DNA of 64,000 bases from Paenibacillus camerounensis (GCF_000723885.1 NZ_CCDG010000044.1:1-64000), one strand, 5' to 3'. Counted from the stretch's first letter, positions 42,789-52,034 are shown. Numbers and translations: made by a program. Notes: generated from the letters alone by a model not told the origin.

Positions 42789-42819
42789 AAACCCTTATAA
42801 ATAAAGGTTTTTTTCTTTT
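42789..42819 (+). terminator. Terminator-like hairpin upstream of kdgK
   Basis: AAACCCTTAT, AA, ATAAAGGTTT then TTTTCTTTT (one mismatch in 10 bp), about 135 bases before the kdgK start and upstream of its predicted promoter. It may isolate the two divergent units. The rest of this 356-bp region holds the palindrome at 42662 and the promoter at 42869. Confidence 0.5.
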
Positions 42820-42868
42820 GTCACATTTTCACGCCGAAAATTCACACAGCTAAATGAGCGTTGGCTTA

Positions 42869-42897
42869 TTGAACAAAACCGATTTATGTGATAATTT
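42869..42897 (+). promoter_or_regulatory. Promoter of kdgK
   Basis: TTGAAC (42869-42874), 17 bases, TAATTT (42892-42897), about 57 bases before the kdgK start codon. Confidence 0.6.
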
Positions 42898-42954
42898 CAA
42901 GTTACTAATCATTATACAGGGAATCTCAGGATTGCCCTGGGGAGGAATATGAAG

Positions 42955-43908
42955 ATGAGCAAACAACTGAGCGCCGTCACTTTTGGCGAGCCGATGGCGA
43001 TGTTTTATGCGAATGAGGCAGGACCGCTGCATGAGGCAACCTCGTTCTCGAAGGCTCTGGCCGGAGCAGAAAGCAATGTAGCAACCGGTCTGTCCCGCCT
43101 CGAACACACAACAGGATATGTTACCAAGCTGGGCGAAGACAATTTCGGGCAATTCATTGCGATGGCCTTGAACAAAGAAAACATTGATACAGACAGCATC
43201 ACTTATACCAAGGAAGCTCCTACCGGAATGCTGATCAAATCCAAGGTGCTGACCGGAGACCCTAAGGTTGAATATTTCCGCAAAAACTCCGCCGCGTCCA
43301 AGCTGAGCCTGGCAGACTTCGATGAGGCTTATTTTGCCTCCGCCGGCCATCTGCATGTAACCAGCATTTCATCCGCACTCTCGAAGACCTGTCATGAGTT
43401 CTCGCTGCATGCTATGGAGTTTATGAAAAAGAACGGTAAAACCGTCTCTCTCGATCCGAACCTGCGCCCGACCCTGTGGCCTGACAAAGAGACTATGGTA
43501 GCTACCATCAATGATCTCGCCACCCGCTGTGACTGGTTCCTGCCGGGCCTGGGTGAAGGCAAAATTTTGACCGGTCTTGAAACACCGGAGCAAATTGCTT
43601 CCTACTATCTGGAACGCGGGGTATCGCTCGTAGTGATCAAGCTGGGCCCTGAAGGCGCTTACTACAAAACCGCTGCCGGAGAAGAAGGTTATGTGGACGG
43701 CTTCAAGGTAGAAGAGGTTGTCGATACAGTAGGTGCAGGTGACGGCTTCGCCGTTGGCGTAATCAGCGCCATGCTGGAAAAGCTTACGGTAGCTGAAGCT
43801 GTACGCCGCGGTAATGCAATCGGCGCGCTGGCCGTAATGTCTCCCGGAGACATGGACGGACTGCCGACCCGCGGCAAGCTGGAGAGCTTCATGGGCGCCG
43901 GTGTGTAA
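42955..43908 (+). CDS. kdgK: 2-keto-3-deoxygluconate kinase (PfkB family sugar kinase)
   Basis: A 317-residue ribokinase-family enzyme that phosphorylates 2-keto-3-deoxygluconate to KDPG, the substrate of the adjacent aldolase. PfkB signature 1 lies in the ALAGAESNVATGLSRLE region, and signature 2 is DTVGAGDGFAVGV near residue 260 with the catalytic Asp. N-terminal VTFGEPMAMFYANEAG is typical of KdgK. The ATG at 42955 lies nine bases after GGGGAGG; an ATG two codons earlier is too close. The assignment to this sugar rests on family likeness plus the kdgA neighbour. Confidence 0.88.
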   Translation: MSKQLSAVTFGEPMAMFYANEAGPLHEATSFSKALAGAESNVATGLSRLEHTTGYVTKLGEDNFGQFIAMALNKENIDTDSITYTKEAPTGMLIKSKVLTGDPKVEYFRKNSAASKLSLADFDEAYFASAGHLHVTSISSALSKTCHEFSLHAMEFMKKNGKTVSLDPNLRPTLWPDKETMVATINDLATRCDWFLPGLGEGKILTGLETPEQIASYYLERGVSLVVIKLGPEGAYYKTAAGEEGYVDGFKVEEVVDTVGAGDGFAVGVISAMLEKLTVAEAVRRGNAIGALAVMSPGDMDGLPTRGKLESFMGAGV

Positions 43909-44388
43909 AAGTCATTGCCGACTGTTCGCAGAGGATCAGCTATAGACAACAAACATTCCTATCCCAAAAGAGGAGTGCCCCTCGGCTAACCGCCGGGAGC
44001 ACTCCTCTTTTTTTCTTGCAGCTTTTGCAGCGGTATCCTGGTGGCCGGACGGACCGCGTTAGTGGGATTTTCCCCTCTATTCACCTGCAAACCGGCCATC
44101 TACAGCTCAGTTAGTGGGATTTTTCCCTTTAATCCAGCTAAATCACTCGGCTCATCTGCACTATCGCAAAGTTCTCCAGGCATGTAACCCACGCATAACC
44201 CGCGCAAGCTGCTCTAATCTAGCAAGCTTCCGAATCGCAATCCACATAAACTCAAATAAGAGGGAAGCTGTGCTCCCCCCATAAGCGTCTTCTAAACTTG
44301 TCCAAGACAAACTTCGCACAGGCAGTACAGCTCACAAATTCATGCCCAAGCAGGCGCTAAGAGAATAAACCGTTTTACTCTAACTTCT
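43909..44388. other. Gene-free region with a short direct repeat
   Basis: 480 bp between kdgK and its LacI-type regulator. After the kdgK terminator, GTTAGTGGGATTTT followed by a C-run occurs at 44058 and again at 44110 (52 bp apart). I see no reading frame with a ribosome binding site. The sequence looks like degenerate intergenic repeats rather than a gene. Confidence 0.5.
43970..44014 (+). terminator. Terminator of kdgK
   Basis: GAGGAGTGCCCCTCGGC, loop, GCCGGGAGCACTCCTC followed by seven T residues. Confidence 0.92.
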
Positions 44389-45405
44389 TTATACCGGAGG
44401 CTGTACAGACTGCCCCTGCTGAAGCGCAGGCGGAAAGCGGTATGTGATCGGAACCGCAGCATCCTGATCCTCGATCAGCGATAACATGATCTTCGCGGCC
44501 TGCATGCCCATCTCGTAAGCCGGCTGACGAATTGTTGTGATCGCCGGATTGTAGATCAGGGCAAACTCGGCATCATCTATCCCGATAACAGACAGGCGGC
44601 CGGGAATGGCGACAGCGTGGCGGTTCGCATATTTCAGAATCTCGCCCAGCACAAGGTCATTGGCGGCAATCAGCGCCGTCGGCGGCTGCGGACCGTTCAA
44701 CAGCTCATCCAGCGCAGCTGAGATCTGCTCTCTGGGTACACTGCACATATAACGCTCATTCAGCGGAAGACCGGCCTCCTCCATCGCCTTCTTATAGCCG
44801 CTCATCCGTTCCTTGCGCGGGGTAATCGCGTTCTCCCCGAGCGGCAGTGACAGGATGGCGATAGCCTCATGACCGTTACGGGTCAGTTCCTTGACCGCTG
44901 TCTTGACGGCCATTTCATTGTCCAGCAGCAGACTCTGGGTCGTTACCCCTTCAACCAGCCGGTCCATGAATACCAGCGGATACTCCGCCTCAATCAGCCG
45001 CGTATAAGCCGCAGACTGGTGACCTGTCGGAAAAATTATCAGCCCGTCCACCTGGCGCGCCACCAGCGTCTCCACGTACGTATTTTCCTTATCCGAGTTC
45101 TCGTCGGCATTGCAGATAATGACCTGGATGCCGCGGCGCTGCAGCTCATTCTCGATCGCCCGGATACACTGGATTGACAGCGAATAGTCGATATTGGCGA
45201 CAATGATCCCGACCATGTGCGTACGGTTCTGCTTGAGGCTGCGGGCCAGGCCGTTCGGCTGATAATTCAGCTCCTCAATTACGTCGGCGATCCGGTTTTT
45301 GGTCGCTTCGCTCATGTATTTAAAGCGTTTATTCAAAAATTGTGAGACTGTGCTCTTCGAGACTCCCGCCTTCTGGGCCACATCCTCAATCGTCAGTTTT
45401 TTCAT
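44389..45405 (-). CDS. LacI family repressor, probable KdgR
   Basis: A 338-residue LacI/GalR regulator. The helix-turn-helix is TIEDVAQKAGVSKSTVSQFLNKRF with hinge EELNYQPNGLARSL, followed by a periplasmic-binding-like effector domain (MVGIIVANIDYSLSIQ; IGIDDAEFALIYNPAITTIRQP). It lies convergent to kdgK and near kdgA, so it probably represses both and responds to 2-keto-3-deoxygluconate or KDPG; Bacillus KdgR is of this family. ATG 45405 has GGAG nine bases upstream. A bidirectional hairpin lies just before its start codon. Confidence 0.85.
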   Translation of the reverse strand: MKKLTIEDVAQKAGVSKSTVSQFLNKRFKYMSEATKNRIADVIEELNYQPNGLARSLKQNRTHMVGIIVANIDYSLSIQCIRAIENELQRRGIQVIICNADENSDKENTYVETLVARQVDGLIIFPTGHQSAAYTRLIEAEYPLVFMDRLVEGVTTQSLLLDNEMAVKTAVKELTRNGHEAIAILSLPLGENAITPRKERMSGYKKAMEEAGLPLNERYMCSVPREQISAALDELLNGPQPPTALIAANDLVLGEILKYANRHAVAIPGRLSVIGIDDAEFALIYNPAITTIRQPAYEMGMQAAKIMLSLIEDQDAAVPITYRFPPALQQGQSVQPPV

Positions 45406-45425
45406 CTCTTCCGCTCCACTCCGCA

Positions 45426-45471
45426 TAAAAAAGCCATACCTTTGATATTATCAAAAGTATAGCTTTTTTTT
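45426..45471. terminator. Terminator after the second anti-sigma gene
   Basis: AAAAAAGCCATACCTTTGAT pairs imperfectly with ATCAAAAGTATAGCTTTTTT, flanked by A and T runs on both strands. It lies between the 394-codon gene and the LacI gene, both on the minus strand. Confidence 0.8.
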
Positions 45472-45495
45472 AGTAAATTATCCAGATGAAATGAA

Positions 45496-46680
45496 CTAAA
45501 GTTTTTTCTTTATTGTGGAGGCATCGATCTTCTCTCCGTGTTCGTCATACCACCAGTCGTAAAACCATTGCTCACCGGTGGCCATACCGATATCCACCGT
45601 CCGTTTTTCACCGTTAACCTCATAATGAGCCACATAATAATCTTCTTCAGTATCAATGGACAGTTCACCGTAATGTACTTTGGTTGGCCGTTTTTTCTTT
45701 TCTGTAGTAACCGTTCCCGGAAGAACATTACTCTTCCCGGTTGTTATATCGTATAGCTTGCTGTGCTGAATAAACCCGCCATTTCCGTCTTCTTTATAAT
45801 CAACCAGCAGCAGCTCATTCCGCTCCGGATCAGCAGCAATAAATGCATGATCAAGACTATAGGCAGTAGAGTCGTTTGTAAAGAGATCAAACGGAACAGT
45901 CACTTCTCCTGCAGAGGCTTTTCTAAGATCCAGTGCAGACATTTTACCGGGACTTTGCTGTTTCACTTCTCCGACTGTATAAGTCCCATTGGTAAATACT
46001 AAATAATCTCCTGCACTTAAAAGGTACCCCAGAGCAAAATAAGTCTGTGCTCCACCCGCATACAACGGAAAGGTATACAGTCTTTGGGCGGATTCTACCG
46101 ACAGCTCGGTATGCCCCTTAGGAGTAAGATATAGAGTATAAGGCTCTGTATTCCGGGTGTATCCGGGTCTGAGGTAATCGGCCTTAGGGGGCGGCGGTGA
46201 CCAGACAATCCCCAGCGGAGTCTCCACTGCCTGTGCGGATCTTTCGTCCCTGTCGATTGGCAGTGACATCACATACTTTAATCCGCCAAGCTCAAAATTC
46301 ACCTTGCTGAAGTATCCTGAACTCCTCTGTGCAGCAGGTGAAGGAGAAGGAGAAGGAGCAGCCGGTACAGATGGCTGGACTGCAGCACCACTTTTGTTGT
46401 TCCAAATGACCTGCGGACCGTCACCGCTTTCTTTCCCGCCGCCCGCCAGCGGCCACAGCAGCACACCAAGCAGCAGGACTGCTGTCACTCCAGCAATACC
46501 GATGCGCCTGCGCATAATAACCTTCACCGCCCCGTTACGGCGCTCAGCGGCAAGCTCGATCCGGGCCATCAGCTGCGGGGTGAACCCGTCTTCCGCGAAG
46601 GGGCCGCGTCCGGCCTCCCGGTACCATTCAGGCTTCTCTGTCCCTACTTTCCCTGCGTTTTCCGCCTGTCTATGCTTCAT
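45496..46680 (-). CDS. Membrane protein, putative anti-sigma factor of the second ECF pair
   Basis: A 394-residue single-pass membrane protein. The N-terminal cytoplasmic 55 residues (FAEDGFTPQLMARIELAAERRNG) lack a zinc-finger HxxxCxxC, a helix follows at about 60-78 (IGIAGVTAVLLLGVLLWPLAG), and a large external domain of about 300 beta-rich residues (YVMSLPIDRDER; LLVDYKEDGNGGF) follows a Pro/Ser linker. Its start overlaps the sigma gene stop by four bases (ATGA), the usual arrangement of an ECF sigma with its antagonist. The function is inferred from context; the external domain is not recognised. Confidence 0.65.
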   Translation of the reverse strand: MKHRQAENAGKVGTEKPEWYREAGRGPFAEDGFTPQLMARIELAAERRNGAVKVIMRRRIGIAGVTAVLLLGVLLWPLAGGGKESGDGPQVIWNNKSGAAVQPSVPAAPSPSPSPAAQRSSGYFSKVNFELGGLKYVMSLPIDRDERSAQAVETPLGIVWSPPPPKADYLRPGYTRNTEPYTLYLTPKGHTELSVESAQRLYTFPLYAGGAQTYFALGYLLSAGDYLVFTNGTYTVGEVKQQSPGKMSALDLRKASAGEVTVPFDLFTNDSTAYSLDHAFIAADPERNELLLVDYKEDGNGGFIQHSKLYDITTGKSNVLPGTVTTEKKKRPTKVHYGELSIDTEEDYYVAHYEVNGEKRTVDIGMATGEQWFYDWWYDEHGEKIDASTIKKKL

Positions 46681-47213
46681 CGTTCATCCTCCTCCAGCGC
46701 TTTTCTCATGTTCTCCCTGGCCCGGGACAGCCGGGATTTCACAGTACCTTCCGCTACTCCGAGCAGAGCCGCCATTTCTGCAGTGGACAATCCATGCTGA
46801 ATCTCCAGCACCAGTACCTCCCTGTGCTTATCCGGCAACTCCATAATCAGCTCCCAGATGCGGTTAACATACTGCTTGCTCAGCGCCTCTTTTTCGGCAG
46901 ACCCCGCTTGTCCGGGAGAGTGATTCTTCCCCAGCGGAATGAAGCGGTGCCAGAAGCTGTTTCGTCTCCAGCTGAATGCAGTATTGCGGGTAATCGTCAG
47001 CAGCCAGGTTTTCAGGGTGGCACTGCCCCGGTAATTGGCGATATTGCGGTGCGCCTTCAGGAACACCTCCTGGCTGATGTCATTCGCCTGCTCCCGGCTG
47101 CCGGTCAGAAAATACGCATAATTCCACACATCCCGCCCGTAAGTCTCCATCATTTCCCGCAGCGTCATGGACGGCGCATAAGCCACGGCATAAGGCAATT
47201 CTTCACTGTGCAT
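46677..47213 (-). CDS. ECF RNA polymerase sigma factor
   Basis: A 178-residue sigma-70 family member. Region 2 appears as YGRDVWNYAYFLTGSREQANDISQEVFLKAHRNIANYRG and TWLLTITRNTAFSWRR. Region 4 is LPDKHREVLVLEIQHGLSTAEMAALLGVAEGTVKSRLSRAR. The ATG at 47213 follows AGAGGTGAGGGAG; an in-frame TTG eight codons upstream has no better site. It is paired with a membrane protein that should be its anti-sigma factor. I did not find an obvious ECF-type promoter upstream, unlike the first pair at 40716. Confidence 0.92.
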   Translation of the reverse strand: MHSEELPYAVAYAPSMTLREMMETYGRDVWNYAYFLTGSREQANDISQEVFLKAHRNIANYRGSATLKTWLLTITRNTAFSWRRNSFWHRFIPLGKNHSPGQAGSAEKEALSKQYVNRIWELIMELPDKHREVLVLEIQHGLSTAEMAALLGVAEGTVKSRLSRARENMRKALEEDER

Positions 47214-47368
47214 CTTCTCCCTCACCTCTTTGGCCAATAAGACTCTCCAGACTGCATTCGGTTCCCTCGATCTTCAAATCTTTTTATAGTTAACTCTTGT
47301 ACGCAAAAAAGTATGTGTTTTAACTTAAAATAAATCATTCTTAACGTTCTTTTTATCGTTTTATTGCG

Positions 47369-47397
47369 TTGTATCCTGTGTAATACAGGAATATAAT
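47369..47397 (+). promoter_or_regulatory. Promoter with embedded palindrome upstream of the exporter regulator
   Basis: TTGTAT (47369-47374), 17 bases, TATAAT (47392-47397). The spacer holds the palindrome TCCTGTGTAATACAGGA (47374-47390), a likely site for the LacI-type protein encoded 54 bases downstream. Confidence 0.6.
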
Positions 47398-47450
47398 AAC
47401 AGTATTCAGGCATAAGCTGCTGTGTTGTACAGCAACAACGGGGGATTCTT

Positions 47451-48440
47451 ATGAAAAGCAAAAAGGTAACACTGACCCAGATCGCGGAAGCACTCGGGCT
47501 CTCTCCGGTGTCAGTCAGCAGAGCACTGGCGGATCAGGGCGGCATCAGCGGGGAAATGAAGGCCAAGATTGTAGAAAAAGCAGCGGAAATGGGCTACATC
47601 CGGCCCCGCAAAGCCGCTCCTCCGAAAATCCTGGTCCTGCACCAGAAGCCCTATCAGCATGACAACAGCAACTTCAGCTATAAGGTTCAAGGCATTGAGA
47701 AGGCGCTGCAGCAGGCTGACACGGATTACAGTATTGAATTTGTCGATAAGGAGCACCAGAACAGACTGGCCTTGCCCTACCGTTTAAGTAAAGGCTATAA
47801 GTTCGACGGGGTTATTTTTATCGGCAGATTTAACAGCGATTATATATCCTTTATCCATAAGCAGATTCCGGCGCTGATTCTGTATGTGGGGTACTCACCG
47901 GCCTATGATTTCGACAGTGTGTGGTTCAGCTTCCTCCATGCCGGCTATAAGCAGTGCCAGTATCTGATCGGCCGCGGGCACCGCAGTATCGGCTTTGTAG
48001 GAAATCTTAGCGCCTACCGCAACAAGGAAAAGAAAACAGGCATCACCTCCGCACTGGAGGAGCATGGCCTGCCGGCTGACGGGGCGGTTTTTTGGGAGCG
48101 TGATGATGCACTTGGGAGCAGGCTGTCGCCGCTGATTGCCGGGGGCGGGCTTCCGACCGCTTTTATCTGTGAGCATGACTTCGCGGCTATAGAGCTGATC
48201 CGTCTGCTGCAGGAGCGCGGGATTAAGGTACCGGAGGACGTATCCATTCTCAGCAGCGGCAACACGGAGATATCCGCTCTTTCAACCCCTCCGCTTACTA
48301 CAATGGATCTGAATATCGGTTACTCCTGCCAGAGAGTGGTAGCCACACTGCTCAGCCGGATTGTCGACCCGCAGAAGCCTGCGGAGAATATTGCTGTGCT
48401 TAGCACTTTTGTGGAAAGAGAATCCGTAAGGAGCATCTGA
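47451..48440 (+). CDS. LacI family transcriptional regulator of the ABC exporter locus
   Basis: A 329-residue regulator. The N-terminal helix-turn-helix (VTLTQIAEALGLSPVSVSRAL) and hinge (EKAAEMGYIRPRKA) are followed by a divergent sugar-binding-type core (GYKFDGVIFIGRF; GLPTAFICEHDFAAIELIRLLQERGIKVPEDVSIL). It lies 36 bases upstream of two ABC exporter genes on the same strand and probably forms one operon with them. A palindrome sits in the promoter spacer, which suggests autoregulation. LacI-type control of a drug-exporter-like pair is unusual; the effector is unknown. Confidence 0.88.
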   Translation: MKSKKVTLTQIAEALGLSPVSVSRALADQGGISGEMKAKIVEKAAEMGYIRPRKAAPPKILVLHQKPYQHDNSNFSYKVQGIEKALQQADTDYSIEFVDKEHQNRLALPYRLSKGYKFDGVIFIGRFNSDYISFIHKQIPALILYVGYSPAYDFDSVWFSFLHAGYKQCQYLIGRGHRSIGFVGNLSAYRNKEKKTGITSALEEHGLPADGAVFWERDDALGSRLSPLIAGGGLPTAFICEHDFAAIELIRLLQERGIKVPEDVSILSSGNTEISALSTPPLTTMDLNIGYSCQRVVATLLSRIVDPQKPAENIAVLSTFVERESVRSI

Positions 48441-48476
48441 TATAGACAGGTGTATTTTCAAAAGGTGGGATGTTAA

Positions 48477-50228
48477 ATGCAATCCTCTATATTGCTGCGT
48501 TTTTTCAAAGCGCGTAAGGCTGATTATCTGATCGGATTTTCTTTTATGTTCGCCGCCTCCTTCATTCAGACGCTTTTTCCTAAAGTGCTGGGCCGTGCGG
48601 TTGATCTGATGAAGGTCAGCGGCTTTGACACCCGGCAGGTGCAGCTTCAGGTGCTGTGGATGGTGCTGATTGCCGCCGGTGTGTTCACCTGCACTTTTTT
48701 ATGGAGAAATATCATTATCAAAAGCGCGCGCAACCTCGAATGTTACCTGCGTGAAGAACTGGTCCGGCATTATCTTAAGCTCTCTCCCTCTTTTTATAAC
48801 AGCCGCAAGACAGGCGATCTGATCGCTTATGCCATCAATGATATATCCGCGGTACGGATGACGTTCGGTCCGGCTACGGCGATGTCGTTCAACGGCATTG
48901 TGATCTGCTGCTCCTCCATTTACTTCATGTTCGCTACGGTTGATCCCCGTCTTACGCTGGCCACACTTGCCCCTTTGCCTTTTATCATTGTAATCATGCT
49001 GTTCAGCAGCCGTAAGGTGCAGACCCGGTTCAGAGTGGTCCAGCAGCAGTTCGGCGCCGTGTCCGGTAAGGTCCAGGAGAATATCTCCGGTATCCGTGTT
49101 ATCAAAGCCTATGTGCAGGAGCGTTCGGAAATGGAGCGCTTCAGCGGGCTGAGCAGCAAGATGAAACAGGCCAATCTGGATCTGATCCGTGTCTCTGCTG
49201 CGCTGCCGGCGATGATCGAATTCGGTTTTGCGGTCTGTTTTGTTATTAATCTGGTGTACGGCAGCCGTCTGGTCATGCGCGGAGTTATCAGTGTCGGGGA
49301 TTTCGTCGCTTTTAACGGGTATTTGAGCCTGATCATCAGCCCTATCGTATCCATCGGCAAAATCGTTACTACCATTCAGCGCGGCATAGCCTCGCTGGGC
49401 AGATTGTATGAGGTGCTGCGGGTGCAGCCTGACATTACGGATACGCCGCTGGCGATCCAGAATCAGCCTGAAGGTGCGGTGGAGCTTCGTAATCTGACCT
49501 TCTGTTACGATGGCTCCGATACGCCTGCCCTGTGCAACCTCTCGCTCAGCCTCCCTAAGGGACATAGTCTTGGCATTATTGGCCGCACCGGCTCCGGTAA
49601 AAGCACACTCGCCTCGCTGCTCTTCCGCTTCTATAATGTGGAGCCCGGGCAGATCAGCCTGGACGGCAGGGATATCAATGATTACAGGGTTGAGGCGCTA
49701 CGCGGAGGAATGGGCTATGTGCCGCAGGACAGCTTTGTTTTTGCCGCTACCGTTAAAGATAACATCGCCTTTTTCAAGGATAGCTATAGTGATGCTCAGG
49801 TCCGGCAGGCGGCGGAATCCGCACTGATTGCGGACAGCATCAATGGCTTACCGGACGGCTATGATACGATGCTCGGGGAACGCGGCGTCAATCTGTCCGG
49901 CGGACAAAAGCAGCGGCTGGCCATCGCCCGCGCCCTGGTCAGTGATCCGGCCATTCTGATTCTCGATGATGCGCTGTCGGCAGTGGATAGCGTGACGGAA
50001 GGGCAAATTCTGGCGAATCTGCGGCAGATCCGGGCAGGCAAAACCAATATACTAATCTCGCACCGCATCTCCTCCATTATGGAAGCCGATGAGATTATCG
50101 TGCTCGACAAAGGGATTATCGCCGAACGCGGGACGCATGAACAGCTGCTTACGAAAGGAGGCCTGTACTTTGATATCTACACCGAACAGCATGAAGAAGG
50201 AGATCAATCCTCGTCCCAAAAAGGCTGA
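48477..50228 (+). CDS. Heterodimeric ABC exporter, half with degenerate site (BmrC/YheI-like)
   Basis: A 583-residue ABC exporter half with six membrane helices (about 1-310), then an ATPase with Walker A GRTGSGKST, signature LSGGQKQR and Walker B ILILDDALSAVD. The residue after the Walker B Asp is Asp instead of catalytic Glu, the hallmark of the degenerate site in asymmetric exporters such as BmrC of Bacillus. It would pair with the protein encoded next, whose frame overlaps by 38 bases. It likely exports drugs, lipids or peptides; the substrate is not readable. Confidence 0.9.
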   Translation: MQSSILLRFFKARKADYLIGFSFMFAASFIQTLFPKVLGRAVDLMKVSGFDTRQVQLQVLWMVLIAAGVFTCTFLWRNIIIKSARNLECYLREELVRHYLKLSPSFYNSRKTGDLIAYAINDISAVRMTFGPATAMSFNGIVICCSSIYFMFATVDPRLTLATLAPLPFIIVIMLFSSRKVQTRFRVVQQQFGAVSGKVQENISGIRVIKAYVQERSEMERFSGLSSKMKQANLDLIRVSAALPAMIEFGFAVCFVINLVYGSRLVMRGVISVGDFVAFNGYLSLIISPIVSIGKIVTTIQRGIASLGRLYEVLRVQPDITDTPLAIQNQPEGAVELRNLTFCYDGSDTPALCNLSLSLPKGHSLGIIGRTGSGKSTLASLLFRFYNVEPGQISLDGRDINDYRVEALRGGMGYVPQDSFVFAATVKDNIAFFKDSYSDAQVRQAAESALIADSINGLPDGYDTMLGERGVNLSGGQKQRLAIARALVSDPAILILDDALSAVDSVTEGQILANLRQIRAGKTNILISHRISSIMEADEIIVLDKGIIAERGTHEQLLTKGGLYFDIYTEQHEEGDQSSSQKG

Positions 50229-51975
50229 ATCAGGCGCAGCTAAGCTGCTGCTGCGGCTATCCGCCCCTTATACATTCCAGCTCCTCCTGGCCTGTGTCTG
50301 CGTCATTATTGTCAATGCCGCTTTTCTGGTCCAGCCGCTGCTGCTGCAGCGGGTCATTGACCATTTTCTGATCGGCGGTGCGGCAGAGCATGGTCTTGAC
50401 TCTATTCTTGGCCTGGCCCTGCTGTATCTGCTGGTGTCGGCGGCGGGCTCCGGGTTTGCTTACCTGCAGGCGCTGATTGTCGCCAAAGCCGGACAGAGCC
50501 TGATCCATGATCTGCGGGTCAGGGTGTTCGGGATTATCGAGCGGCTGCCGCTGTCCTTTCTGGACCGGACCTCGTCAGGACGGCTCATTACCCGGGCGAC
50601 GAATGATACCGCTGAGGTCAGCGACCTGTATACCGATGTCATCATTTCACTGGTCAAGGATGTCCTGCTGCTGATCGGCATTATATACGCCATGCTGATG
50701 CTCAGCCCGCAGCTTACGCTGGTTTCTTTTACCGTTATTCCCGTGATCGTGTTCCTGGTCCTGTTCATCAAAAACAAAATCAAAAAGAACTTCTTCCATA
50801 TGAAGCATTACATCGGCCAGATTAACGGTTTTATTGCCGAAAGTGTTGCAGGGATGCGGGTTATCCAGATCTTCCGCGCGGAAAAAGAAAAAGAGGAGCA
50901 GTTCCTGAAGCTGAACGGGGATTACTTCCGGACCACCCTGATCCAGGTGCGGCTCAACAGCATCCTGAAGCCGGCATCGGATATGTTCCAGAGTCTGGCG
51001 ATTGCCATTCTTGTCTGGTTCAGTGTCGGCCAAATCTCCGGCGGCGTGCTGCAGATCGGTGTGCTGTATGCATTCACAACCTATATCCGGCAGTTTTTTG
51101 CCCCGGTCTCTGATCTGGCGGACAAATATACCTCCATTCAATCGGCACTGGTGTCTACGGAGCGCATTGATGAACTACTGCGTGAGGAGAAACGGCTGGA
51201 GCAGCCGGAGAGCGGAGTTGCTGTAGAGCGGCTGAACGGCACGATTGAGTTCCGCCATGTCTGGTTTGCCTACAAGGATACCGACTGGGTGCTGAAGGAC
51301 GTGAGCTTTGTGATCCGCAAAGGGCAGACCGCGGCATTCATCGGCGAGACCGGCGCGGGCAAAACGACCATTATCAGTCTGATCAACGGCTTTTACCAGG
51401 TGCAAAAGGGAGAAATCCTTATCGACGGCGTCAATGTGAACGACATTCGGCTGGATGATCTGCGGCGGAACATTTCTGTCGTGCTGCAGGATGTTTTCCT
51501 GTTCTCCGGCACGATCCGCGATAATATTACGCTGGGGGATGAGATTGCGGAAGAGACTGTGCAGCATGCGCTGCAGGCCTCCTGCGCCATTGAGTTCGTG
51601 CAGGATTACCCCGGCGGCATCAACGAGCCGGTTACCGAGCGGGGCGGGACACTGTCTGCCGGTCAGCGGCAGCTGATCTCCTTCGCCCGGGCGATTGCCC
51701 ATGATCCGGCGATCTTCGTGCTGGATGAGGCTACCGCGAACATCGATACCCGCACGGAAAAGCTGATTCAGCAGGCCATCGACAATGTGGCCCGCGAGCG
51801 CACCACGCTAATCATCGCCCACCGGCTGTCCACCATCGCCGGAGCCGACCTGATCATCGCGATGAAGAACGGGCGGGTTGCCGAGTCCGGCCCGCCCCGC
51901 AGGCTGCTGGAGCAGGAGGGCTATTATGCCCGGCTGCTGAGGGAGAGCAAGGCGCATGTGATAAAAACAGGGTAG
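50191..51975 (+). CDS. Heterodimeric ABC exporter, catalytic half (BmrD/YheH-like)
   Basis: A 594-residue ABC exporter half with six membrane helices (about 25-330), Walker A GETGAGKTT, Walker B IFVLDEATANID with the catalytic Glu, H-loop IIAHRLST and a variant signature LSAGQRQL. The altered signature faces the Asp-bearing site of the partner, so one of the two ATP sites would be degenerate and one competent. The ATG at 50191 lies inside the end of the first gene; the ribosome binding site is weak, which suggests translational coupling. No terminator is evident after the stop codon. Confidence 0.9.
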   Translation: MKKEINPRPKKAESGAAKLLLRLSAPYTFQLLLACVCVIIVNAAFLVQPLLLQRVIDHFLIGGAAEHGLDSILGLALLYLLVSAAGSGFAYLQALIVAKAGQSLIHDLRVRVFGIIERLPLSFLDRTSSGRLITRATNDTAEVSDLYTDVIISLVKDVLLLIGIIYAMLMLSPQLTLVSFTVIPVIVFLVLFIKNKIKKNFFHMKHYIGQINGFIAESVAGMRVIQIFRAEKEKEEQFLKLNGDYFRTTLIQVRLNSILKPASDMFQSLAIAILVWFSVGQISGGVLQIGVLYAFTTYIRQFFAPVSDLADKYTSIQSALVSTERIDELLREEKRLEQPESGVAVERLNGTIEFRHVWFAYKDTDWVLKDVSFVIRKGQTAAFIGETGAGKTTIISLINGFYQVQKGEILIDGVNVNDIRLDDLRRNISVVLQDVFLFSGTIRDNITLGDEIAEETVQHALQASCAIEFVQDYPGGINEPVTERGGTLSAGQRQLISFARAIAHDPAIFVLDEATANIDTRTEKLIQQAIDNVARERTTLIIAHRLSTIAGADLIIAMKNGRVAESGPPRRLLEQEGYYARLLRESKAHVIKTG

Positions 51976-52034
51976 GCCAGACTTATGAAGGAATGATAAG
52001 GTTCAGGGGGAGGGGAGCCCGGATTCATGAATAC

